DNA of 9,145 nt from CAZFGN01 sp964518695 (GCA_964518695.1 CAZFGN010000026.1:1-9145); one strand, 5' to 3'. Shown: positions 1 through 6,034, counted from the stretch's first letter. The notes: generated by a model not told the origin, from the letters alone. Made by a program: numbers and translations.

Positions 1-33
1 AGACTGTCCGGCTTTTTTATCCAAAGATTTCAT
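1..33 (-). CDS. Possible prepilin-like protein, N-terminal fragment (partial at window edge)
   Basis: An ATG at 33-31 opens a frame that runs off the window edge after 11 codons (MKSLDKKAGQS). It begins 4 nt after the stop of the preceding pilin gene, as in an operon. The short, lysine-rich N-terminus ending in small residues resembles a prepilin leader just before the Gly-Phe cleavage site, and the location next to pilB, pilC and two pilins supports that. The cleavage motif itself is outside the window, so the family assignment is inference. No Shine-Dalgarno sequence precedes the ATG. Confidence 0.4.
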   Translation of the reverse strand, partial: MKSLDKKAGQS

Positions 34-37
34 TGAT

Positions 38-541
38 TTAGAAAGCGATACTACCGTTCAAATTAACAGTTACAGTTTTAGAACCGGCTCCGGTAGTTGA
101 GTTTATTATAACAACCGTGGTAGCAGTAGGCAATCCTGTTGCCTTAGAAAAAACTACATCTTTGTTGAGGCCAAGCGAAGAATCGAACTCTACACCGGCC
201 CCCAAAACAGCCCTCTTAAATTCGGTGCCGCCCTCCAGCGCGCAACTAGCAGCCGATGCCGTGTAAGTTCCGTAACAAACCGTGTAGAAATCACCTACGG
301 CAGGGTTATCTAGATGTACCCACCATTGATCGCCATTACCATCACCGTTACCATCCTCTTGTGAACCCGAACGCTCCATAGTGTAATTAAGTTCGCCCAC
401 CAACAATTGAGTGCTAACCTCAAGACGACTTTTATTTCTTAGATTTAAATAATTAGGAACGCCAATGGTGGTTAGAATAGCTATGATACCAATCACAATT
501 AACAACTCTATTAATGTAAACCCAGCACCACTTTTGCGCAC
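38..541 (-). CDS. Type IV pilin from an internal GTG start (alternative reading)
   Basis: Codon 95 of the longer frame is GTG and would give a 167-residue prepilin: a 7-residue leader MRKSGAG, cleavage before Phe, then FTLIELLIVIG with glutamate at mature position 5, the residue used for N-methylation and subunit assembly. The leader length is typical of type IV pilins. Mature protein would be 160 residues, forming a pilus fibre or minor subunit at the inner membrane. No Shine-Dalgarno or clean -10 box precedes the GTG. The codon sits in the apical loop of a 12-bp RNA hairpin (556-521 on the minus strand). I cannot decide from sequence alone whether this start or the one at 823 is used. Confidence 0.5.
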   Translation of the reverse strand: MRKSGAGFTLIELLIVIGIIAILTTIGVPNYLNLRNKSRLEVSTQLLVGELNYTMERSGSQEDGNGDGNGDQWWVHLDNPAVGDFYTVCYGTYTASAASCALEGGTEFKRAVLGAGVEFDSSLGLNKDVVFSKATGLPTATTVVIINSTTGAGSKTVTVNLNGSIAF

Positions 542-823
542 AGGAGTAGTGCTGGGTGAACACTTATTCACGCTTCTGAGCAAACCCGCACGCAACTTAA
601 GTTCTCGCTTTGCATTACCATGTTGTTTCAACTTAGCCTCCCGATTCCTAGCAAGAGTTTCTGTTTTGTAAGCTTCGTAATAAATAAGTTCCCACGGCAT
701 ATAACGTTTAGTAGATATCTCTAAGCCATGGTTATGCTCTTGCAACCTCCTACGAAGATCATTAGTTGAACCAATATAACTCTCTCTATTCTTTTGATTA
801 ATAAGCATATATACGTAGAACAT
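38..823 (-). CDS. GIY-YIG nuclease domain fused in frame to a type IV prepilin
   Basis: This 261-residue frame joins two unrelated parts. Residues 1-85 form a small GIY-YIG domain: YVYML at 3-7 stands for the GIY strand, SYIGST at 15-20 holds YIG, R24-R26 and HN at 30-31 follow, and E62 lies in the REAKLK helix and is the candidate metal ligand. Residues 95-261 are a class III-signal pilin: VRKSGAG, then FTLIELLIVIGIIAIL with mature F102 and E106, then a hydrophobic N-terminal helix and a globular domain with two cysteines. GTG at 541-539 (codon 95) would start an ordinary prepilin with leader MRKSGAG, so the pilin may be made separately. Alternatively the whole frame is translated and prepilin peptidase frees the nuclease in the cytoplasm. 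It lies downstream of pilC. The join coincides with repeats that look like the end of an inserted cassette. Confidence 0.75.
   Translation of the reverse strand: MFYVYMLINQKNRESYIGSTNDLRRRLQEHNHGLEISTKRYMPWELIYYEAYKTETLARNREAKLKQHGNAKRELKLRAGLLRSVNKCSPSTTPVRKSGAGFTLIELLIVIGIIAILTTIGVPNYLNLRNKSRLEVSTQLLVGELNYTMERSGSQEDGNGDGNGDQWWVHLDNPAVGDFYTVCYGTYTASAASCALEGGTEFKRAVLGAGVEFDSSLGLNKDVVFSKATGLPTATTVVIINSTTGAGSKTVTVNLNGSIAF
520..536. repeat. Inverted repeat, copy at pilin side
   Basis: A 17-bp sequence (acccagcaccacttttg on the plus strand) whose exact reverse complement lies at 877-893. On the minus strand it encodes the residues KSGAG just before the pilin cleavage site. Confidence 0.85.
521..556 (-). 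promoter_or_regulatory. Hairpin holding the possible pilin GTG start in its loop
   Basis: On the minus strand, 556-545 pairs with 532-521 over 12 bp (one G-U wobble), leaving a 12-nt loop at 544-533 that contains the GTG at 541-539. A start codon presented in a loop could affect pilin translation. That role is inference; the pairing is seen directly. Confidence 0.5.
539..560. repeat. Direct repeat partner of 875-896
   Basis: This 22-bp stretch matches 875-896 in the same orientation at 19 of 22 positions, so the GIY-YIG frame is flanked by direct as well as inverted copies. With the adjoining copy at 520-536 it forms a hairpin. Confidence 0.7.
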
Positions 824-874
824 AGAAACCTTAAAAGTGATACGTAGTAAACTCTGTACTACTCTTTAGTATTA

Positions 875-896
875 CACAAAAGTGGTGCTGGGTGAA
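875..896. repeat. Direct repeat partner of 539-560
   Basis: The 22-bp stretch upstream of the GIY-YIG frame overlaps the 877-893 inverted repeat and has three mismatches to 539-560. Confidence 0.7.
877..893. repeat. Inverted repeat, copy at pilC side
   Basis: Exact reverse complement of 520-536. It begins directly after the codons GEKGF of the broken pilin start on the minus strand, so it marks the upstream end of the GIY-YIG cassette. Confidence 0.85.
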
Positions 897-914
897 TCCT
901 TTTTCCCCCATTAC

Positions 915-2129
915 TTATTGAATTGACTTTGTTAACTCGTAGACGGGTATGATGATGGCAAGGGCTATAGTCGCTACAACGAAACCGATTACTAATAGCA
1001 GTGCCGGTTCCAAGAAAGATATAAGAGTTTTTATTGAGGTGTCGATCTCTGCTTCGTAAAAATCCGCCAGGGTATCAAGAATGCTTTCAATATGTCCCGC
1101 CTTCTCTGAAACAGCAACCAAGTTAACCACCACTCTTGGAAAAATCGACTCCCGTCGGAACGCTTCCCCTATGGTGAGACCTTTAACGATGCCTTCTCTG
1201 GAGATTCTCAACAATGCCGCCCTTAATTCCGCGTGGCCCACTGAATCCGCTGTAATTTCCAAAGAATCCAATATAGGCATACCGCTCTTGAGTAGCGATG
1301 ATAAAGTGGAGGCAAATCTCTGTACGGCAAGTCTATATAGAAGACCTTTAATGATAGGGGTATTGTTCAATGCCCTCCCAAAAATACTTCTGCCGGTAAT
1401 CGTTTTACCAAAAAAATACCATGACCCTATCGCCGCTAAGATTATGCCAGGAAATATGAAGTAAACGTTATTGCCGAAAAATAAACCAATGGCAAAAACC
1501 ACCCGCGAAAACGTTGGTGGTTTAATATTACCACTCGAAAAAACATCAGCAATTTTTGGTAAAGCGAAGGTTACCAAGAGAAACAGTATCGTAAAAGCTA
1601 GAACCATAAGAATAATCGGGTATACGAGAGCGCCCTTAACACGGCTACGGATAGATTGTTCTTTTTCCAGGGCTACACTTAGGTCGTCAAAGACTTTCTC
1701 TAGAGTACCAGAAGCTTCCCCGGCCTTTATCAAATTAACAAATACCGAAGAAAAGTATTTAGGATATTTGGTGAAAGTACCATAGAAAGGCTGGCCCTTA
1801 CTTAAAGAATCTCTAACCTCTATTAAAAGCGCCTTCACTGATGGCTTGTCAAAATCGGCTATTAAAACATCAATAGCTTTGAAAAGATCTGTACCTACTT
1901 TAAGCATAAGCGCCAGGTATTTAGTAAGGAAAACTTTATCCTCAACGGTGATTGATTGAGCAAAGATGCCCTTGACACTGCCGCCTTCAACGCCGCTCAT
2001 AGCCGTTACCGAAACCGGCCTCAAGCCTTGTGAGGCCATCCACTCTAAAACCGCCGCCGGCCCTTGGGCCTCCAAATCCCCTTCTATCACTCTACCCTCC
2101 GGTTCTGAAGCTATATAATGGAATCTCAT
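915..2129 (-). CDS. pilC: Type IV pilus inner-membrane platform protein PilC (GspF family)
   Basis: The 404-residue product has the usual length of the family and two repeated T2SSF domains, roughly residues 70-190 and 270-395. Each domain is followed by strongly hydrophobic segments: about 165-192, 210-242, and a C-terminal one near 370-398 ending in IIIPVYEL. The short N-terminal part (RFHYIASEPEGRVIEG) resembles the cytoplasmic cap found in PilC/GspF proteins. PilC sits in the inner membrane, contacts the assembly ATPase PilB and passes pilin subunits into the growing fibre. It starts 6 nt after the pilB stop, so the two are surely co-transcribed. The 6-nt gap is AT only and holds no Shine-Dalgarno sequence. 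Confidence 0.93.
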   Translation of the reverse strand: MRFHYIASEPEGRVIEGDLEAQGPAAVLEWMASQGLRPVSVTAMSGVEGGSVKGIFAQSITVEDKVFLTKYLALMLKVGTDLFKAIDVLIADFDKPSVKALLIEVRDSLSKGQPFYGTFTKYPKYFSSVFVNLIKAGEASGTLEKVFDDLSVALEKEQSIRSRVKGALVYPIILMVLAFTILFLLVTFALPKIADVFSSGNIKPPTFSRVVFAIGLFFGNNVYFIFPGIILAAIGSWYFFGKTITGRSIFGRALNNTPIIKGLLYRLAVQRFASTLSSLLKSGMPILDSLEITADSVGHAELRAALLRISREGIVKGLTIGEAFRRESIFPRVVVNLVAVSEKAGHIESILDTLADFYEAEIDTSIKTLISFLEPALLLVIGFVVATIALAIIIPVYELTKSIQ

Positions 2130-2135
2130 TATAAT

Positions 2136-3842
2136 TTATTCATTGATAACTCTTAATAATTCCTCTATTGTAGTTACCCCCCTTTCTACTTTTCTCAAGC
2201 CGTCTTCAAACATCGCTATCATGCCTTCTTTTTTTGCCACTGCCTTTAGATTATCCAAAGAGAAATCGGGACTAATAATAAGCTTTCTCACTTCTTCCGT
2301 AACATTCAGTATCTCAAATATACCAACCCGTCCGCGATAACCCCTTAAACCACAGGCTGAACATCCCTTGCCAGCATAGACAGATTTAGGCACCTTAAAA
2401 CTGGAATCAATCCCTAAAGCTTCGGCTTGTTTTATAATAACACCGATTAGATCGGGAGAGGGAGGGTATGAATATATGCAATCACGACAAATTTTTCTTA
2501 CCAAACGTTGGGCAACTATGACGTTCAAAACAGCCGCGGCTAAAAATGGCGGAATGTTTAAATCTATGAATCTCGGGATCGTAGTTGGGGCGTCGTTGGT
2601 GTGAAGAGAAGACAAGACCAGGTGGCCGGTTAAAGCCGATTGCACTGCAATCTCCGCGGTTTCAGCGTCTCTAATTTCACCAACCATAATAACGTTAGGA
2701 TCTTGACGCAATATGGCTCGCAAACCAAGAGCAAAAGTGATCCCAGAGGCGGGATTAATCTGCGTTTGATTAACAAATTTCATATCATACTCTATCGGAT
2801 CTTCCACGGTAACGATATTAACCTCCGGCCTGTTGAGCATACTTAGTAGGGAATACATTGTCGTACTTTTGCCGGAACCGGTAGGACCGCATATCAATAT
2901 CATCCCGTAACTTTTCTTGATATTCTCCTCGATTATCCCAATGGTGTCCGGCATCATTCCCAGTTCTGCGAGAGACAATGGCCTTGCGGTGGCAGACAAT
3001 AGCCTCATTTCAACTTTCTCGCCGTAAAAAGTAGGCATCACCGCCACACGAATATCCACGAAATCACTACCAACCTCATATCGAAAACGGCCGTCTTGCG
3101 GTCTTGAATGTTCATCGATTTTCAAACCTCCTAAAAGCTTGACTCTCGCTACCACGGCCGGATGTATCTCTTTGGGAATTTTGAATATCTCTCTAAGCAC
3201 ACCGTCCACCCGAAAGCGAACCAGAATAAAATCCTCAAAAATTTCTATATGAATATCGGATGCCTTGAGAGCTAAAGCGTAAGAGAGCACATTATCAACA
3301 ATGGAAACAATAGGAACTTCTTTGGCGGCTTCTTCCCCCTTAACCCTGCTTTTTTTAGATTCGACTATCGCCTCATCAATCGATTTTCTGTAATCAACCG
3401 CAACTGTCTCGCTATAAAGAGCAAAGCCCTTGTTTAGATCGGCTTCAATAGCTAAATAAGGCTTCACCCGTTCTTTAAGATACCTTTCTAAGAATTCTAC
3501 CGTAACAAGGTTAGAAGGATCTTCCATTGCGGCCGAAAGAGTACCGTCTGTTTCTCTGCCAAAAAGTATGACCCTTTTCTGCCGCGCCAATTCTTCAGGA
3601 ACGAGCTTAAGAACAACCATATCTATTTCTCGCCCCCCTAAATTCGCAAGCGGAACACTGAAGTAATTGGAAAGGATGCTGGTATAATACTGCTCCGTAA
3701 TTATACTTCTCGAAATAAGTGTTTCGGAAACCTCCTGCCCAAGCCTTTTAGCTTCTTCTGCTACAATATCAAATTCTTGCGCGGGCATTAAGTTATCCTG
3801 CAAAATTATTTCTTTAAACTTCTGTTTGGGAATTTGTAACAC
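2136..3842 (-). CDS. pilB: Type IV pilus assembly ATPase PilB (GspE/PilB family)
   Basis: The 568-residue product has an N-terminal MshEN/GspE-N-like region (about 20-155) and a secretion ATPase core. Visible motifs are Walker A GPTGSGKST at 319-327, the Asp box around VEDPIEY at 346-352, Walker B-like VIMVGEIRD at 384-392, and the His box TGHLVLSSLHTNDA at 405-418. A zinc-binding tetracysteine (C452, C455, C494, C497) is typical of PilB and GspE and absent from PilT retraction ATPases, which fixes the call as the extension motor. The hexamer hydrolyses ATP in the cytoplasm and drives pilin addition through PilC, encoded next. The start is GTG at 3842; upstream in the same frame a stop closes off longer options. 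A TATAAT box ends 8 nt before the GTG, so the mRNA is probably leaderless or nearly so. Confidence 0.95.
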   Translation of the reverse strand: MLQIPKQKFKEIILQDNLMPAQEFDIVAEEAKRLGQEVSETLISRSIITEQYYTSILSNYFSVPLANLGGREIDMVVLKLVPEELARQKRVILFGRETDGTLSAAMEDPSNLVTVEFLERYLKERVKPYLAIEADLNKGFALYSETVAVDYRKSIDEAIVESKKSRVKGEEAAKEVPIVSIVDNVLSYALALKASDIHIEIFEDFILVRFRVDGVLREIFKIPKEIHPAVVARVKLLGGLKIDEHSRPQDGRFRYEVGSDFVDIRVAVMPTFYGEKVEMRLLSATARPLSLAELGMMPDTIGIIEENIKKSYGMILICGPTGSGKSTTMYSLLSMLNRPEVNIVTVEDPIEYDMKFVNQTQINPASGITFALGLRAILRQDPNVIMVGEIRDAETAEIAVQSALTGHLVLSSLHTNDAPTTIPRFIDLNIPPFLAAAVLNVIVAQRLVRKICRDCIYSYPPSPDLIGVIIKQAEALGIDSSFKVPKSVYAGKGCSACGLRGYRGRVGIFEILNVTEEVRKLIISPDFSLDNLKAVAKKEGMIAMFEDGLRKVERGVTTIEELLRVINE

Positions 3843-3860
3843 TGATTTTAATTATAACCC
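3843..3860 (-). promoter_or_regulatory. Candidate -10 box of pilB
   Basis: TATAAT lies at 3856-3851 on the minus strand, 8 nt before the GTG start, just downstream of a terminator that isolates pilB from the pilin gene before it. Transcription would begin within about two bases of the start codon. No clear -35 box is visible. Confidence 0.5.
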
Positions 3861-3898
3861 ATTAAAATAAAAATACCTAAGCTCCAATTACCAAACTA

Positions 3899-3934
3899 AA
3901 AAATAACCCCGAGTCCTCAGCCGGGGTTATTTTT
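3899..3934 (-). terminator. Rho-independent terminator after the pilin gene
   Basis: The arms 3934-3922 and 3911-3899 form a 13-bp stem whose core is AATAACCCCG with CGGGGTTATT, a 10-nt loop, and a run of T on the minus strand. The flanking A and T runs make it potentially bidirectional. It follows the pilin stop by about 20 nt and separates that gene from pilB. Confidence 0.85.
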
Positions 3935-3955
3935 CTCATGATAAAAACTTATCCC

Positions 3956-4534
3956 TTAACAGCCTGTCGCGGCTATTAGATCTAATCCTGGATCGTTGCC
4001 GGTTTCGTAACAATTGGCGTTGTTACCACCATCGGCGGTGTTGATCTCTTTGTCAGCAGTACCGCCATTAGAATATCTAGTGGATTCCATTTGAGCGTTT
4101 AGCTCGTATGTCTTAGCGGTATTATTGGAATTGAATGAGTAGTGCAGAAGAGGCGTCTGTGTTGCACCATTCGGATCAAGAGGCAGTGCGGCTATCGGAG
4201 AACCTCCAAGAGCTGGGTCTGTCAAGTTCACATCCACCCAGCCTGCTCCTGTAACCACCCTGGAAACGTTCAACGTACCTCCATTACAAGACTCACCTAC
4301 TCCTATGCCACCGGTGCAATTCCAAACGCCGGTAAAGGTTGGAGAGGCGACCCTACCTAAGTAGATCGAGAGGGCACCGCTTATAGTAGAGATATCGTTC
4401 AACCTTTGGGTGTCGCGAGTTTCTGCCAAAATTTGCGCCGGATTCAATATCAAGACCGTGGCGGTGGACAACACTGCCAAGATACCGATAACGATTAGAA
4501 GCTCAACTAATGTAAAACCTTTGTTTTGAGTCAT
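3956..4534 (-). CDS. Type IV pilin
   Basis: The 192-residue prepilin has a 6-residue leader MTQNKG, cleavage before Phe, then FTLVELLIVIGILAVL with glutamate at mature position 5, and the hydrophobic N-terminal helix that anchors the subunit in the inner membrane and later forms the fibre core. After it comes an LNPAQILAETRDTQRLNDIST helix end, a pattern I associate with pilins of candidate phyla bacteria, and a globular domain rich in Gly, Asn and Thr with four cysteines, including one at the very C-terminus, suggesting disulfides. Being a single gene with its own terminator, ahead of pilB and pilC, it may be the major pilin, but that is inference. No Shine-Dalgarno precedes the ATG; an AT-rich TATAAA lies 12 nt upstream. 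Confidence 0.9.
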   Translation of the reverse strand: MTQNKGFTLVELLIVIGILAVLSTATVLILNPAQILAETRDTQRLNDISTISGALSIYLGRVASPTFTGVWNCTGGIGVGESCNGGTLNVSRVVTGAGWVDVNLTDPALGGSPIAALPLDPNGATQTPLLHYSFNSNNTAKTYELNAQMESTRYSNGGTADKEINTADGGNNANCYETGNDPGLDLIAATGC

Positions 4535-4652
4535 TCTTTATTTTTATTTATATCGACTATATTATTATTTTCTCGACCTTTATAGTTACTGTCTAACAGT
4601 ATACAGGAAACTAAGTTAACAAGAAAGTGGACTGTGGATAATTGATTAGCCT

Positions 4653-4715
4653 ATTAGCTAGATAGCTTGTTAGCGGCTTCGCCGTTTAGCCAATTAGCTA
4701 TCTAGCTAATTGGCT
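4653..4715. repeat. Palindromic repeat cluster at the receiver gene end
   Basis: 4688-4700 and 4703-4715 form a 13-bp perfect palindrome with a 2-nt centre. In addition 4653-4667 is the exact reverse complement of 4696-4710, with a small hairpin (4674-4684, CGGC-TTC-GCCG) between them, so two exclusive stems are possible. The receiver stop codon lies at the centre of the first palindrome. It could act as an RNA 3' end hairpin, but there is no T run on the minus strand. Confidence 0.65.
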
Positions 4716-5094
4716 TTTGGAGAAAGCCCTTAATCTTTTCTATCAAATCGTCAATGCTTATTTGAGCTTTTATGAGATATTCAACTGCCCCCAAGGCTTT
4801 GCCTCTCACCATATCCGCGTCCTGCCCCAAATTAGAAATAACTATAATAGGACCGTCCTTAAGCATAGGATTGCTGTGAATCTCCTCCATCACTTCAAAG
4901 CCCGATTTTTTAGGCAAGATAATATCCAGGAGCATCAAGTTAGGTTTAGTAGTTCTCAAAATTTCAATAGCCGCCTCGCCATCAAAAGCTTTAATCACTT
5001 CAATATCTGCTTTTTGCAAACGAGTACTCAAAAGCTGCGACAAAAAAATATCATCCTCAATAAGCAACACAGTTTTTTTCTTAACCTCTGCCAT
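4702..5094 (-). CDS. CheY-like stand-alone response regulator receiver
   Basis: The 130-residue protein is a single receiver domain without an output domain. The acidic pocket is E13-D14-D15 after VLLI, the phosphoacceptor is D57 in MLLDIILPKKSG, the switch Ser is S87 in IVISN, and the conserved Lys is K109 in YLIKA. It would be phosphorylated by a histidine kinase not present in the window and act by protein contact in the cytoplasm. Its position directly before a pilus cluster suggests control of pilus activity, as with PilG/PilH-type receivers, but that is inference. The last four codons (KPIS) and the stop are inside a palindrome. The ATG follows a TATAAT box by six bases, so the mRNA is probably leaderless. 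Confidence 0.9.
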   Translation of the reverse strand: MAEVKKKTVLLIEDDIFLSQLLSTRLQKADIEVIKAFDGEAAIEILRTTKPNLMLLDIILPKKSGFEVMEEIHSNPMLKDGPIIVISNLGQDADMVRGKALGAVEYLIKAQISIDDLIEKIKGFLQKPIS

Positions 5095-5109
5095 TTAATA
5101 ATTATATCA
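5095..5109 (-). promoter_or_regulatory. Extended -10 box, leaderless start of the receiver gene
   Basis: On the minus strand TGATATAAT (5109-5101) is an extended -10 element, followed by six bases and then the ATG at 5094. The predicted first transcribed base is at or next to the A of ATG. There is no Shine-Dalgarno and no good -35. Confidence 0.6.
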
Positions 5110-5273
5110 CATAGTAAAAACCTTTTTTAGTTGTCCCAATGTGTAATTACCGCGATAAAGCGATAATAGTCGAGACTTAAAGACTCCTCGACCAACATCT
5201 CTTTCCCGATCCGCCATCCGCCAATCGGCGGAGACGGATATTCGGAACGATCTATTCTTAAAAGTTTAATTTT
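5110..5273 (-). other. Hairpin-rich spacer after 16S; no 23S or tRNA
   Basis: Between the end of recognisable 16S and the receiver promoter there are three consecutive inverted repeats: 5209-5239 (ATCCG and TCCGCC arms around GATT), 5169-5192 (GTCGAG arms) and 5147-5166 (7-bp stem with wobble). No tRNA fold, 23S start or anti-Shine-Dalgarno was found. The hairpins may serve rRNA 3' processing or termination. A 69-codon frame crosses this stretch but overlaps 16S and shows no family resemblance. Confidence 0.5.
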
Positions 5274-5306
5274 TCCACGCACAGCTTCCGCTACACGTGC
5301 CTTGTT
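5274..5306 (-). rRNA. rrs: 16S exon 4, 3' end without anti-Shine-Dalgarno
   Basis: From AACAAGG (1499) the strand forms helix 45 as a perfect 10-bp stem around GGAA (the two adenines normally dimethylated by KsgA), then GTGGA. The next bases are AAAATTAAAC instead of TCACCTCC. The true 3' end is not defined and may lie a few bases further down. Confidence 0.85.
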
Positions 5307-5339
5307 CATGTTTACCCACATATCGCTATGCGGCATGGA

Positions 5340-5972
5340 CTATATCTTCATCCTTTCACTGAAAATCTTTGATTTCACTGGATGCCAAGAACCAATTATT
5401 TTCGCAAATAAAAGATGGTGTTGGGCAGGTATAAAGATTCTCCAATAATTCCGGTCTACGCGTTTGCTGGGATTATGGATTCTGCCGCTTTCAATTCCTA
5501 TCTCTCTAAGAATCCTCTTCACAGCATCCATCTTTACATAATCCTTCTGCGCGAGTTGAATGTAGAATCTCTTACCATTCCGAGGGATTCCACCCTCGGC
5601 ATCAAAGAATCCTCGCAAGTACATGGTTTGCTCCGTCTTCGTTTGAAGACTTAAAGGATTAAATTTGAAATTCAACTCTCTAGAAACCGTTTCCAGAACA
5701 TATAAATTTCTCAATTTTCCTTCACGATATATCCAAGAATGGATATCGGCACTGCGCAAGAGATCGCGAATCATTTCCAACCATGATTCGTACCTCTGCA
5801 CAATTCGCACTCTGTTTCGCTTGTTAAGCGAACCATCATGCATTGCACCATGAACATACGCGAGAATCTCTAATCTAGTGAAAGGAGTCTGGCGTGTAGT
5901 CTCTGAGGACTCTCTCCGATACCTATCGGAGGTTGCCTGCTGATTTTCTGCACCGACTACATTTTTACTCAT
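5340..5972 (-). CDS. LAGLIDADG homing endonuclease of intron 3
   Basis: The 210-residue frame has a first motif LAYVHGAMHDGS at 37-48 and a second YLRGFFDAEGG at 118-128, each with its acidic residue. It is a small two-motif enzyme expected to work as a monomer on the intronless 1498 site. The N-terminal 30 residues (MSKNVVGAENQQ...SETTRQT) are encoded by core element Q and R sequence. Unlike intron 1, there is no internal ATG before the first motif, so translation probably does begin in the core. The TAG stop is inside core element S (AAG ATA TAG). Beyond the core-encoded part it shows little likeness to the intron 1 enzyme. Confidence 0.85.
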   Translation of the reverse strand: MSKNVVGAENQQATSDRYRRESSETTRQTPFTRLEILAYVHGAMHDGSLNKRNRVRIVQRYESWLEMIRDLLRSADIHSWIYREGKLRNLYVLETVSRELNFKFNPLSLQTKTEQTMYLRGFFDAEGGIPRNGKRFYIQLAQKDYVKMDAVKRILREIGIESGRIHNPSKRVDRNYWRIFIPAQHHLLFAKIIGSWHPVKSKIFSERMKI

Positions 5973-6034
5973 GTATAAATTTTAACATGAGTAGTATCGG
6001 ATACACAGATGTTCCAGCATATAGCCAGATTTTT
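5933..6034. repeat. Shared core segment of intron 3 (partner 8506-8607)
   Basis: This 102-bp segment aligns without gaps to 8506-8607 with about 16 differences by hand count. It includes elements P and Q, the hairpin between them and the endonuclease start codon. Confidence 0.85.

Larger units (their letters stand above)
520..893 (-). mobile_element. Candidate GIY-YIG cassette inserted in a pilin gene
   Basis: The cassette is bounded by a perfect 17-bp inverted repeat (520-536 and 877-893 on the plus strand) and contains the whole GIY-YIG coding part. Outside its upstream end, the minus strand reads ATG at 911 followed by GEKGFT, a typical prepilin start that then loses sense. Outside its downstream end the pilin resumes at FTLIELL. 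This is what one expects if a nuclease cassette inserted into codons for the prepilin cleavage site. There is no transposase, so mobility would rest on the GIY-YIG enzyme. The boundaries are inference from the repeats. Confidence 0.5.
831..911 (-). pseudogene. Broken prepilin start (MGEKGFT) upstream of the cassette
   Basis: ATG at 911-909 is followed by codons for GEKGFT, a classic prepilin leader and cleavage site, but the frame continues as QHHF and stops after 26 residues at 833-831. The start is 3 nt after the pilC stop, the place expected for the next gene of the operon. The rest of a pilin, starting with FTLIELL, is found about 390 bp further on, after the GIY-YIG domain. I read this as the original pilin start cut off by the insertion. 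Confidence 0.5.

Noticed and set aside
539..896. Excision of the GIY-YIG cassette by recombination of the direct repeats restoring the pilin
   Set aside because: Joining the two direct repeats puts MGEKGFT out of frame with FTLIELL, so simple deletion would not restore the gene.
4587..4599. ACTGT-cta-ACAGT palindrome upstream of the pilin gene as an operator
   Set aside because: Only 5-bp arms, no regulator in sight and no second copy; too weak to call.
5110..5273. A fourth intron after E. coli 1531 to explain the missing anti-Shine-Dalgarno
   Set aside because: No TCACCTCC or any CCTCC occurs on the minus strand before the next gene, and there is no ribozyme core or endonuclease in 164 nt.
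5127..5336. 69-codon frame on the minus strand over the 16S 3' end and spacer
   Set aside because: It starts in intron 3, runs through exon 4 and helix 45, and has no recognisable domain; it is a shadow of rRNA.
465..5853. Plus-strand frames opposite pilin, pilC, pilB, receiver and the intron 3 enzyme
   Set aside because: Each lies opposite a recognised minus-strand gene, has low-complexity or mirrored composition and no domain.
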